A DNA stretch of 19,989 bases from UMGS1613 sp045636225 (GTDB lineage: Bacteria; Bacillota_I; Bacilli_A; RF39; UBA660), in NCBI GenBank assembly GCA_045636225.1, contig JAZTXB010000050.1, positions 1-19,989 of the forward strand. Direction: 5' to 3'. Numbering within the stretch: position 1 is the stretch's first letter; every line of letters begins with the position of its first letter. The translations under genes were made by a program, and so were the position numbers. The notes below the pieces were generated by a model. The model made no database searches, had not been told where the DNA came from, and saw nothing but the letters and a program-made list of their open reading frames with translations. Positions 5,011-12,166 of this stretch are shown here, piece after piece.

Positions 5011-6396
5011 TTATTTTATAAATTTATTTTTAGTTTTATCTCCATATACTTTTGTATTATTTGCCCCATTCATACGAAAATTTCTCAAACGAGTTCTACG
5101 TTCTATAAGTCTATCTACTGATTTAACATTAGAAACAGTTCTTCTAGTTTCTTTTTCATGCATATGTCTTTTATTAGAATTTCTATATCTTGCATACATA
5201 ATAAAGTAAAAAATTATTCCAGCAGATAACACAATCCAATCATTTTCAAAATCAATTACAAATAAGGAAAGTCCACTAAGTATTTCAACTAAAAACGAAA
5301 CAAATAATAATTTTGGTATATTTATAGGAATACTTCCCATTACTTCTTTAGTCCTTGCATTAACAGCAACATAGTGAAGTAATTTTTTCTCTTTTTTTAC
5401 CTCTTGATAACTATATAACCAAACAGGTAAATAAGCAGCTTGCCATCTTTCACCCTTAATATTCAATTGTTGATTTGTCCATTCAACTCCTCTATCATAA
5501 AATTTTAAAGTATCATTAATTGCTATTCTTGATATATCCCTTGATTGAATATTAACTATATTTTTTAGCTCTTCAATATTTGTATCTCTTTTTTCAGATG
5601 AAAAGCCCCTTAAGTAATTAGCATTCCATGCAACACAATTTTCTGTATCAAATGGCATTATAGAATTAATTATATTATTTGTTTTATTTTCTGAAGAAAA
5701 ATCTAATTTATCACTGCTTGATTCAACCGACAAATCATCAATTGTGATATCAAAATCTCTTTCAACTCTATATAAATCTGCATCATAATATGTTTTTTTA
5801 TTATCTCCACTACCTACTGTATATCTTCTAATTAAATGTTCTCCTTCACCTGAAAAATTAGCATGTGCGTTTATATCTACTAACATATATGGAAAATATA
5901 CACCCATAATATTACTACTAGTAAATTCTTGTTTAAATTTAGGATGGGCAAAAAATTTTCTGCTATTTACAAACTCTTTTATAGTTGATTCTGCATCTTC
6001 TTTTTTTACTAAGAATGGTAAAACCGCATCAGGTACACTTCCATTAGGAATTTTCTCATTAATAGATAAAAAACTCCTACACCAGTGACATCTTGCTTGA
6101 GTCGTTTCTGCTGTATCAATTACAACTTCAGCACCACATCCTTGACATTTAAACGTAACAACATCATTAGTATCTGCAATTATATTTTGAGCGCCCTCAC
6201 TAATTACTTGTCCTTCTAATTTATCTATATCATTAGACTGACTAACTTTTTTACCAGCAAATTCATTTCTACAATAATTACATTTTAAAGCACCCGTTTT
6301 TTCATTAAAAAATATATCTGTAGCACCACAATGTGGGCATTTTATTTGACCATTTTTATTATTACTTTCTAAAACTTTATTTTCCCTATTATTCAT
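5011..6396 (-). CDS. Double zinc-ribbon membrane protein
   Basis: This 461-aa protein carries two N-terminal zinc ribbons: C20-x2-C23 with C39-x2-C42, and C84-x2-C87 with C103-x2-C106. A long middle domain (about 120-350) contains W-Q-A-A-Y-L-P-V-W-L-Y-S-Y near 318-330. Two hydrophobic segments follow (about 361-381 and 387-402), then a very basic tail. Such proteins are often labelled TFIIB-type zinc ribbon or mislabelled PriA-like; they are not helicases. The ribbons probably face the cytoplasm, with the two-helix hairpin in the membrane; the function is unknown. ATG 6394-6396 follows TAGGAGT. Its promoter is extended -10 TGGTATAAT, just after the gltX terminator. I see no strong terminator behind it, only a weak TAACA/TGTTA hairpin (4987-5003) near the tRNA-Glu promoter. 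Confidence 0.8.
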   Translation of the reverse strand: MNNRENKVLESNNKNGQIKCPHCGATDIFFNEKTGALKCNYCRNEFAGKKVSQSNDIDKLEGQVISEGAQNIIADTNDVVTFKCQGCGAEVVIDTAETTQARCHWCRSFLSINEKIPNGSVPDAVLPFLVKKEDAESTIKEFVNSRKFFAHPKFKQEFTSSNIMGVYFPYMLVDINAHANFSGEGEHLIRRYTVGSGDNKKTYYDADLYRVERDFDITIDDLSVESSSDKLDFSSENKTNNIINSIMPFDTENCVAWNANYLRGFSSEKRDTNIEELKNIVNIQSRDISRIAINDTLKFYDRGVEWTNQQLNIKGERWQAAYLPVWLYSYQEVKKEKKLLHYVAVNARTKEVMGSIPINIPKLLFVSFLVEILSGLSLFVIDFENDWIVLSAGIIFYFIMYARYRNSNKRHMHEKETRRTVSNVKSVDRLIERRTRLRNFRMNGANNTKVYGDKTKNKFIK

Positions 6397-6423
6397 TATA
6401 TCAACACTCCTACCATCTATTTC

Positions 6424-6432
6424 ATTATACCA
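6424..6432 (-). promoter_or_regulatory. Promoter of the zinc-ribbon gene
   Basis: The minus strand reads TGGTATAAT: a perfect -10 (6424-6429) with an extended TGn. The -35 region has no clear match. Confidence 0.6.
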
Positions 6433-6445
6433 TAAAAATTTATAA

Positions 6446-6478
6446 TAAAATAAAAAACTTTAGAAAATTCTAAAGTTT
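6446..6478 (-). terminator. Terminator of gltX
   Basis: An 11-bp perfect stem (6455-6465 with 6468-6478) has a 2-nt centre, opened in practice to a loop of about four. It is followed by a T-rich run on the minus strand. The gltX stop codon TAA (6477-6479) overlaps the base of the stem. Confidence 0.75.
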
Positions 6479-8126
6479 AATTAAATTTTGAATATCTATC
6501 TTTAATTCTTTCAAATTTAAATATTCTCATTATTTCAAATAAATCAGGAGTCATAGCTTTGCTAGTTAAAGCAACTCTAAGTACTGTTGATACATCAGCA
6601 ACATTTCCTTTAAATGATGCTGGATTCTTTTTATACTCCTTCATGTTTGATGCATAACCCAATTCATCGCACATAAGTTTAATGTTGTTAAACCAAACAT
6701 CTTTGTCATTTAATTCAATATATTTATCTAAATATGTATTTAATATTAACTTAATTTCTTCTTTATCAGTTATATTTTTCCATTCATATTCTTTTTCTCT
6801 AGTTTCAAATATATCATCATACATATACCAAATTAAGTTTTCAATGTCAGAATATTTAGCAATATCCTTTCTAGGTTTTTCTTGTTCTCTTTCTATATTT
6901 AAAATATTTTTATAATATTCAATATCTTTAGCAATCATTTCTTTTAAACTTTTGCTATGTTTGTTAGCCCATTTTAAAGACTCTTCATATACTTCTTCTT
7001 TCGTCATTTTAGAAATTATATTTTTTGATATATCATCTAATTTCATTAAATCATATAAAGCACCACTTGTGGACATCTTATCAGCACTAAATACAAAATC
7101 AGTAAACATTTTTTCTGGATTTGCTGTATGCCACTCTTCATAATTAGAATTAATTATTGTCATTAAAGATTCAATAACTGCAAGGGTTGGATATCCAAGT
7201 TCTTCGTAATAAGTCATTCTTGCTTCTGGATCTTTTCTCTTACTTATTTTTCTTAACGAGTCTCCGTCTTTCTTCATAATAAGTGGAGTATGAATATATT
7301 TAGGAGCTTCAAAACCAAATGCTGCAAACATTTGAATATGTTTAGGGGCACTTGGAAGCCATTCTTCTCCTCTTACTACATGTGTTGTTCTCATTAAATG
7401 ATCATCTACTACATGAGCAAAATGATAAGTTGGAAGCATAGAATCTGCTTTCATAATAACTTCATCTATGTCATTTTCATTTAAGAAAAGTTTTCCTTGT
7501 CTTAAATCATCAAATTCAAATTTATTTTCAAAATTACCATTACTTCTAAATCTAATTATAAATTTTTCACCATTATTAATTTTTTCAATTGCTTCTTCTG
7601 GTGTTAATCTAGAACATCTAGCAAATCTACCATGGTAACCAGTTCTAGTTTTCATAGTTTCTTGATTTTCTCTCATTTCTGCTAATTCTTCTGTTGAGCA
7701 AAAACAAGGATATGCTCTATCTATTTCTATTAAATATTTAATAAATGCATGATATATTTCTTTCCTTTCACTTTGAATATATGGTCCATAATTACCAACT
7801 ATTTTATCTTGCATTTCATATTCATCTGGAGTAAGTCCATAATAATTCAAAGTATACATTATAAGGTCTACTGCACCTTCTAATTCTCTTGCCTTATCTG
7901 TATCTTCATTTCTTAAATAAAATACTCCACCAGATTGTTTAGCAACCACATAATCTATAAGTGCTTGAAAAACACCTCCAAGATGAATAAATCCTGTTGG
8001 AGATGGTGCAAACCTAGTTACACAAGCTCCCTTTGGTAAATCTCTTTTTGGATACTCTTTCTCATAATCTTCAATTGTTTTTGTAATATTAGGAAATATT
8101 ACATTAGCTAAATCTTTATTTGTCAT
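6477..8126 (-). CDS. gltX: Glutamyl-tRNA synthetase
   Basis: This 549-aa class I synthetase charges tRNA-Glu with glutamate and ATP. The HIGH-type motif is F-I-H-L-G-G at 46-51, just after A-P-S-P-T-G. The tRNA/substrate segment V-R-G-E-E-W-L-P-S-A-P-K-H is at 251-263, and the KMSKS-type motif K-I-S-K-R is at 293-297. The segment P-C-F-C-S-T with Cys141, Cys143 and later Cys171 sits where some GltX bind zinc. It is longer than the usual 470-500 aa, mainly in the C-terminal anticodon-binding half, which is Lys/Glu-rich. I cannot tell whether it is discriminating or also charges tRNA-Gln. ATG 8124-8126 follows AAGGAGGAG. Control is by the T-box leader; tRNA-Glu(CUC) lies nearby downstream. Confidence 0.96.
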   Translation of the reverse strand: MTNKDLANVIFPNITKTIEDYEKEYPKRDLPKGACVTRFAPSPTGFIHLGGVFQALIDYVVAKQSGGVFYLRNEDTDKARELEGAVDLIMYTLNYYGLTPDEYEMQDKIVGNYGPYIQSERKEIYHAFIKYLIEIDRAYPCFCSTEELAEMRENQETMKTRTGYHGRFARCSRLTPEEAIEKINNGEKFIIRFRSNGNFENKFEFDDLRQGKLFLNENDIDEVIMKADSMLPTYHFAHVVDDHLMRTTHVVRGEEWLPSAPKHIQMFAAFGFEAPKYIHTPLIMKKDGDSLRKISKRKDPEARMTYYEELGYPTLAVIESLMTIINSNYEEWHTANPEKMFTDFVFSADKMSTSGALYDLMKLDDISKNIISKMTKEEVYEESLKWANKHSKSLKEMIAKDIEYYKNILNIEREQEKPRKDIAKYSDIENLIWYMYDDIFETREKEYEWKNITDKEEIKLILNTYLDKYIELNDKDVWFNNIKLMCDELGYASNMKEYKKNPASFKGNVADVSTVLRVALTSKAMTPDLFEIMRIFKFERIKDRYSKFN

Positions 8127-8140
8127 AAACTCTCCTCCTT

Positions 8141-8354
8141 AAAATAAAAAATAGACCCATCCTAATATAAGGACGAATCTATCGTGGTACCACCTTAATT
8201 TGTATGTTTCTATACCTCTATAGACTATAACGTTGTCACCGTATAAAACTCCAAAGTTTCTTCAAATAAGCTATTTATTAACTTACACCACCCGTTAACT
8301 CTCTTTAAAAATTACTTATTTTACTCTTCTTCTTCTGCGTCTTTCATTTATTAC
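8141..8354 (-). ncRNA. T-box riboswitch controlling gltX
   Basis: The leader carries the T-box core AAGGTGGTACCACG on the minus strand (8183-8196), which pairs with the 3' end of uncharged tRNA through UGGN. It is followed by a terminator hairpin (8151-8182, arms including TAGAT and CGTCCT with AGGATG and TCTA) and a T-rich run (8141-8150). Upstream, stem I elements include GGGTGGTG. A tandem GAAGAA (8258-8263) is the best candidate for the Glu specifier GAA; I did not resolve the exact register. Uncharged tRNA-Glu should favour antitermination and raise GltX synthesis. Confidence 0.93.
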
Positions 8355-8360
8355 ACGATT

Positions 8361-8389
8361 ATTATAACAAACTTTTTATTATTTGTAAA
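8361..8389 (-). promoter_or_regulatory. Promoter of the gltX T-box operon
   Basis: The minus strand has -35 TTTACA (8384-8389), 17-bp spacer and -10 TATAAT (8361-8366). It begins 3 nt after the stop of the DNA glycosylase gene, with no terminator between, so transcription from the glycosylase gene may also enter the T-box. Confidence 0.8.
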
Positions 8390-8392
8390 TGT

Positions 8393-9217
8393 TTAATTTT
8401 TATTTCTCTTATAATTAAACATATATTGAATAGCAAGACCACTATAATCTTTATAAGTATTAAAAGTAAACTCTTTTATATTTTTTTCGCCTTCTATATT
8501 ATAATCCTCAAACATAAATTTTTTAACCCAAGTATCAATTGGATAAACATCAAACTTTTGATAAGCAAATAATAGAATACATGAAGCTACTTTATTACCT
8601 ATACCTTTAAACCCCATTAAATAATTAAGAGATTCCTCACTATTCATATTATAAATATTGTTTAAATCTAAATTGCCATTATTTATATTTTGAACTATAT
8701 CATATAAGTATTTATCTCTAAAACCTACTTTACAAGTTCTATAATCCTCTATACTTACATCTTTTAATTTATCAAAATTAGGAAACAAATAGTATTCTTT
8801 ATTATCAAATTCAATTTTTTCTCCATATTTTTCAGCAATCATATTGAGAGATTTAGCTATAGAAGGTACTCTATTATTTTGAGATATTATATAAGATATA
8901 ATTGTTTCAAAGGGTTCTTGATGTATCATCTTTAAACCTCTACTAAACATTAAAGCATCTTTTAATTTATCATCCTTTTTTAATATCTCTTCTTCTATTT
9001 TTAAATAATCCCTATTTAAATCAAAATAATCATAAATAATTTCTTTTAAGTTCTCCTCTTTATTAGATTCAACTATTATAAAATCACCATCATATGTTAA
9101 CTTTATTACTCTATCTGTTAATATAACAATATAACCATTTTCTAATTCTTCATATCTAAATATTTGACCACAAGTAACTGTATTTTTTATATTAAAATCA
9201 TTTTTTATTTTTAGCAT
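8393..9217 (-). CDS. OGG1-type 8-oxoguanine DNA glycosylase/AP lyase
   Basis: This 274-aa base-excision repair enzyme of the OGG1 branch of the helix-hairpin-helix superfamily removes oxidised guanine and can nick the abasic site. The N-terminal OGG-type domain shows C-G-Q-I-F-R-Y-E. The central part G-L-K-M-I-H-Q-E-P-F-E-T-I-I-S-Y-I-I-S-Q-N-N is typical. The hairpin L-M-G-F-K-G-I-G-N-K-V-A holds the catalytic lysine (G-N-K-V-A), and V-Y-P-I-D-T-W holds the catalytic aspartate. No Fe-S cluster cysteines follow. An in-frame TTG lies at 9229, but I prefer ATG 9215-9217, which follows GGTGG by 4-5 nt. It is divergent from tRNA-Met. Confidence 0.88.
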   Translation of the reverse strand: MLKIKNDFNIKNTVTCGQIFRYEELENGYIVILTDRVIKLTYDGDFIIVESNKEENLKEIIYDYFDLNRDYLKIEEEILKKDDKLKDALMFSRGLKMIHQEPFETIISYIISQNNRVPSIAKSLNMIAEKYGEKIEFDNKEYYLFPNFDKLKDVSIEDYRTCKVGFRDKYLYDIVQNINNGNLDLNNIYNMNSEESLNYLMGFKGIGNKVASCILLFAYQKFDVYPIDTWVKKFMFEDYNIEGEKNIKEFTFNTYKDYSGLAIQYMFNYKRNKN

Positions 9218-9254
9218 ATTTACCACCAAACATTTCTTTTAATTTTTCAAACAT

Positions 9255-9284
9255 ATTATATCACAAAAATTAATTTATAAACAA
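9255..9284 (-). promoter_or_regulatory. Promoter of the DNA glycosylase gene
   Basis: The minus strand shows TGATATAAT (-10 at 9255-9260, extended TGn) and a partial -35 TTGTTT at 9279-9284 with 18-bp spacing. Confidence 0.6.
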
Positions 9285-9308
9285 AATTAATTATTTGTAA
9301 AAAAAAGG

Positions 9309-9337
9309 TTGCAAAAACAAAATAAGTTTGATATAAT
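9309..9337 (+). promoter_or_regulatory. Promoter of tRNA-Met
   Basis: -35 TTGCAA (9309-9314), 17-bp spacer and -10 TATAAT (9332-9337) with an extended TGA. Start falls about 6 nt before the mature tRNA. Confidence 0.8.
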
Positions 9338-9349
9338 TAGTTTTGTCAT

Positions 9350-9426
9350 GGCGATGTAGCTCAGTTGGCTAGAGCACACGGTTCATACCCGTGGTGTCGA
9401 GAGTTCGAATCTCCCCGTCGCTACCA
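9350..9426 (+). tRNA. tRNA-Met (CAT)
   Basis: This 77-nt tRNA has acceptor GGCGATG/CGTCGCT (two G-U pairs), D stem GCTC/GAGC, perfect anticodon stem CACGG/CCGTG with loop TTCATAC (anticodon CAT), a T loop TTCGAAT and an encoded CCA. The T stem has one A-C mismatch (50-64). G at position 1 excludes initiator tRNA, and the sequence resembles Bacillus elongator tRNA-Met. A lysidine-modified tRNA-Ile is less likely but cannot be excluded from the anticodon alone. It sits at the left edge of the accessory region, and its 3' end is partly duplicated at 16919-16927. Confidence 0.93.
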
Positions 9427-9437
9427 TAAGGAAATCT

Positions 9438-9493
9438 GCTCGAACTTTTCGAGCTTTAATAAATAACTAATTCAGAAATGGATTAGTTTTTTT
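9438..9493 (+). terminator. Tandem hairpins after tRNA-Met
   Basis: The first hairpin is GCTCGAA/TTCGAGC (9438-9444, 9448-9454, loop CTT) followed by TTT. The second is AACTAAT/ATTAGTT (9465-9471, 9482-9488) followed by a T-run to 9493. The second is the better intrinsic terminator. Confidence 0.7.
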
Positions 9494-9531
9494 GTGTTTA
9501 AGAAACTATCCTAGAAAGAAAGGATGGTATT

Positions 9532-9804
9532 ATGGTAAATATTATTAAAGAAGAATTACCTATTGAAGAATCGTTAAAAAGAAAGTTAGAACTAATATGT
9601 GAGTTTTCTAAAACAACACCCACTATTATAAATGGTAATATTAGAAAGATAGATAAAACTAACTTAACTTATATTGAACCTAATAGAATTATCATTAAAG
9701 ATAAAACATTTCTAATATTTAATTTTTCTAACGAAATATTCATAGAAAATCTATCTAATAAAATTAAATTATCTGAATTAGAAGATTATTTAAAAACTAT
9801 CTAA
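9532..9804 (+). CDS. Hypothetical protein at left edge of the mobile element
   Basis: This 90-aa protein has no family I recognise. It starts at ATG 9532 after AAAGGAT. The N-terminal third (E-E-S-L-K-R-K-L-E-L-I-C-E-F-S-K) looks helical, the rest is probably beta-rich (alternating Ile, Asn and Lys) and ends in a short acidic helix. There is no membrane segment and no DNA-binding motif I can point to. It is the first gene after tRNA-Met and points the same way as the recombinase. A perfect inverted repeat (9810-9827) follows its stop. Small regulators or excision factors often occupy this position, but nothing in the sequence shows that here. Confidence 0.65.
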   Translation: MVNIIKEELPIEESLKRKLELICEFSKTTPTIINGNIRKIDKTNLTYIEPNRIIIKDKTFLIFNFSNEIFIENLSNKIKLSELEDYLKTI

Positions 9805-9809
9805 ATACT

Positions 9810-9827
9810 ATTCCCTAATGAGGGAAT
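9810..9827. repeat. Palindrome ATTCCCT/AGGGAAT overlapping a -35 box
   Basis: A perfect 7-bp inverted repeat with AATG in the middle touches the TTGACA at 9827-9832. It lacks a T-run, so an operator is more likely than a terminator. Confidence 0.55.
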
Positions 9828-9854
9828 TGACAAATCTTAAAAAAGTGATATTAT
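9827..9854 (+). promoter_or_regulatory. Promoter of the 25-aa peptide unit
   Basis: A perfect -35 TTGACA (9827-9832), 16-bp spacer, and -10 TATTAT (9849-9854) with an extended TGA. Confidence 0.7.
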
Positions 9855-9901
9855 ATAAAACCAATAAAGGATGTATCATCTCTAGAAATGGAGGAACATT
9901 T

Positions 9902-9979
9902 ATGATAAAATATATACATAAGAAAACAAATTTATATAATGAATTTTTTGAGGAGTCAGTAGTATTTAGACTTTATTAA
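9902..9979 (+). CDS. 25-aa peptide upstream of the recombinase (leader or stand-alone)
   Basis: This short ORF, M-I-K-Y-I-H-K-K-T-N then N-E-F-F-E-E-S-V-V-F-R-L-Y, follows a strong GGAGGA by 6 nt, has a promoter upstream, and its TAA lies in the loop of a long terminator hairpin. The charged, non-hydrophobic peptide does not look like a membrane toxin. Because the last third of the ORF forms the 5' arm of the terminator, a ribosome stalled or paused within it would disrupt the hairpin and allow transcription into the recombinase gene, which is classic attenuation logic. That is inference; it could equally be an independent micro-gene. Confidence 0.55.
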   Translation: MIKYIHKKTNLYNEFFEESVVFRLY

Positions 9980-10002
9980 ATACTATTGTCTCCTCTTTTT
10001 TT
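9950..10002 (+). terminator. Long terminator/attenuator hairpin before the recombinase
   Basis: 5' arm 9950-9967 (GAGGAG, T, CAGTAGTATTT) pairs with 3' arm 9978-9995 (AAATACTATTG, T, CTCCTC), interrupted by one T-T mismatch and one G-U pair, then seven T (9996-10002). It overlaps the 3' part of the 25-aa ORF. Confidence 0.9.
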
Positions 10003-10006
10003 GAAA

Positions 10007-10031
10007 TTAACCCCCTAATTTTTAGGGTTAA
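10007..10031. repeat. Inverted repeat upstream of the recombinase
   Basis: Arms TTAACCC/GGGTTAA (10007-10013, 10025-10031) enclose a tighter CCCTAA/TTAGGG (10013-10018, 10022-10027). It lies about 35 bp before the recombinase start and may be an operator. Confidence 0.5.
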
Positions 10032-10064
10032 AGTGCCAAACAATTGAAAAGGAGTTGAAGATTT

Positions 10065-11918
10065 ATGAAAGATGAAGAAAGAATATGTGGTTTATATTTG
10101 AGAGTATCAACCGAAGACCAAGCCAAAGAAGGATTTAGTTTACCAGAGCAAAAAGAACGATTAGAAGCACTTTGTAAGTTCAAAGGATATAAGATATATG
10201 ATTACTATACTGATGCTGGAATAAGTGCTAAAACTGGTAATTATAGGCCTGAATTTGATAGATTAATTGAAGATGCTAAAAACAAGAAAATAAATACAAT
10301 TATTGCTCTAAAATTAGATAGACTATCAAGAAGTATTTACGATTGGGAAAACTTACTTAAAACTTCTGAAAAGTATGGATTTGATTTAGTTTGTGCTAAT
10401 GATGATATAAACACTACTAATGCAAATGGTAAAATGGTTACAAGAATCATGATGAGTGTATCTCAAAATGAAATTGAAAGAACAAGTGAAAGAACTAAAG
10501 TTGGTATGGCAGGTGCAATTAAAAAAGGACATATTCCAGCAGTATGTCCTATTGGTTATAAAAGAGTTGATAAAAAACTAGTACCTGATCCATTGACTAA
10601 AGATATTGTTATAAGAATATTTAATTTATATTTTGAAGGTAATTCCTATAGCACTATTGCAAATATTTTTAATAAAGAAAAAGTGTTAGATAAAACTGAT
10701 TGGAGAGATGTAAGAATTTTAAAAATTCTATCGAATGAAATCTATAAAGGAGATTATGTATCTGGCAAAACATTAAATAAACCAGTATATTACGAAAATG
10801 TAGTTGAACCTATCGTATCAAAAGAATTATGGGAAAATTGCCAAGCACAAAAGAAGAAAAATCAAAAGAACTATATGAGAACACAAACTTATATCTTCTT
10901 ACAAAAATTAAGATGTCCTAAATGTGGAAGAATACTTGCAGGTGGTGCTACTCATAAAATTAAAGCAGATAAATGGTATTTCTATTATAGATGCGAAGAT
11001 TGTAAAAATAACATAAAAGAAGAAACAATTGAAAATTCAGTTAAAAAACTTTTATCAGATATATTGGAATACGATAATGTTGTTAATGAATTCTTTTTAC
11101 CAGTATTAAAATCTAAAATTGATAATCCTAAAGAACAATTAGAAAAAGAATTAAAATCATTAAACAACAAAAAAGAAAGAATTAGAAAAGCATATATTGA
11201 TGCACTATTTACTGAAGAAGAATATAAAAACGAATCTAAAATAATAGAAAGTCAAATTGAACTAATAAATTCTAAACTATTAGAAAACTCACAAGCTGAA
11301 CAATTAAACTTTACTATAGATGATATTTTATTAAAAAGAGACATGGACTTTATCAATAAAATTAAATTACCTTTATCATATTATGCTTTTAATGATAATT
11401 GGAACTTCCTAGATAGAGATACTAAAGCTGATATTGTTATGAGATATATTAATGATATTGAATTAGAATATAAAAATAATAAATATCAAGTTAAACAAAT
11501 TAACTTTAGAAGTACTTTCTATAATGATTTTGAAGAATTATACAAGAAAGGTTATATTGATAGTAAAAGACCACTTACTTATGAAATAAATGGTGAAAAA
11601 ATAACTAGAAATGTTAGATATAGTGAATACTTACCTATCAAAGAAGTAATGCAACACTTATATAGATTAAATGAATATTATGAAGTTAGACTTTATAAAG
11701 GAACTTTCTACAAAGAAACAGAAAAATTAGATATTGGTCCTTTAATGACAAATGAAATACCTATAAGGATATTCCCATTACAAAAAGATAGTAATGGAGA
11801 TAAGGATTGGGTATCAATAGGAATGCTTGCTACGAAGAATTGGCCTAATGATATTAAGGTTAACATTAGAGATGTATTTGAAACAATACCCGATAATGTA
11901 ACCGAAGAAAATTTTTAA
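10065..11918 (+). CDS. Large serine recombinase (TnpX-like integrase)
   Basis: This 617-aa large serine recombinase would integrate and excise the element. The resolvase domain has the nucleophile in L-R-V-S15-T-E-D-Q, catalytic arginines in L-D-R86-L-S-R89-S, and the E-helix region E-I-E-R-T-S-E-R at 136-143. A recombinase domain follows (about 158-260), then a zinc ribbon C284-x2-C287 and C310-x2-C313 and a coiled coil (about 355-410) used for synapsis control. The C-terminal 200 residues are longer than I would expect and unassigned. ATG 10065 follows AAGGAG by 10 nt, rather far. With the relaxase downstream, the pairing recalls TnpX and TnpZ of Tn4451. Control may pass through the hairpin at 9950-10002. 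Confidence 0.95.
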   Translation: MKDEERICGLYLRVSTEDQAKEGFSLPEQKERLEALCKFKGYKIYDYYTDAGISAKTGNYRPEFDRLIEDAKNKKINTIIALKLDRLSRSIYDWENLLKTSEKYGFDLVCANDDINTTNANGKMVTRIMMSVSQNEIERTSERTKVGMAGAIKKGHIPAVCPIGYKRVDKKLVPDPLTKDIVIRIFNLYFEGNSYSTIANIFNKEKVLDKTDWRDVRILKILSNEIYKGDYVSGKTLNKPVYYENVVEPIVSKELWENCQAQKKKNQKNYMRTQTYIFLQKLRCPKCGRILAGGATHKIKADKWYFYYRCEDCKNNIKEETIENSVKKLLSDILEYDNVVNEFFLPVLKSKIDNPKEQLEKELKSLNNKKERIRKAYIDALFTEEEYKNESKIIESQIELINSKLLENSQAEQLNFTIDDILLKRDMDFINKIKLPLSYYAFNDNWNFLDRDTKADIVMRYINDIELEYKNNKYQVKQINFRSTFYNDFEELYKKGYIDSKRPLTYEINGEKITRNVRYSEYLPIKEVMQHLYRLNEYYEVRLYKGTFYKETEKLDIGPLMTNEIPIRIFPLQKDSNGDKDWVSIGMLATKNWPNDIKVNIRDVFETIPDNVTEENF

Positions 11919-11997
11919 AATGCGTGGCACGTTTTGTTGCGTAAGCAATGAAAGTGGCGATAGCAATTTAAAAATATATACTTTATGAAGTTTTAAC

Positions 11998-12146
11998 TAT
12001 TACGCTAGTTTTAGTTATTACGAAATAAAGCAAAACGGATTCTAAGGTGTTAAACCTTAGCCCACTGGACATTTTGTATGCACAGTGTACAAAATTCCTA
12101 GGGGGTTAGAAATTTTGGATGTACAAAATAAGCACCAATTTGGTGC
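11998..12146. other. Candidate oriT / MobV recombination site
   Basis: Between recombinase and relaxase lies a dense block of inverted repeats. CTAAGG/CCTTAG is at 12042-12047 and 12055-12060. ATTTTGTA/TACAAAAT (12071-12078, 12088-12095) has loop TGCACAGTG and imperfect outer extension CCCACTGG to CCTAGGGGG. GCACCAA/TTGGTGC is at 12132-12146. MobV relaxases nick an oriT placed directly upstream of their gene, within or beside such a hairpin. The exact nic site is not determined. The last hairpin sits just before the relaxase ribosome site and could moderate its translation. Confidence 0.75.
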
Positions 12147-12166
12147 ATTCTGAAAGGAGGAAATCT

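Noticed and set aside
6682..7143. Plus-strand ORFs opposite gltX (6682-6915 and 6952-7143)
   Set aside because: They are antisense to a well-supported synthetase gene and have no start signals.
9902..9979. 25-aa peptide as a type I toxin
   Set aside because: It is charged and lacks a hydrophobic helix, and no antisense promoter is seen. A leader peptide is more likely.
12119..12166. Earlier ATG (12119) for the MobV relaxase
   Set aside because: It has no ribosome site and would place the coding region across an oriT hairpin. ATG 12167 has AAAGGAGG at good spacing.
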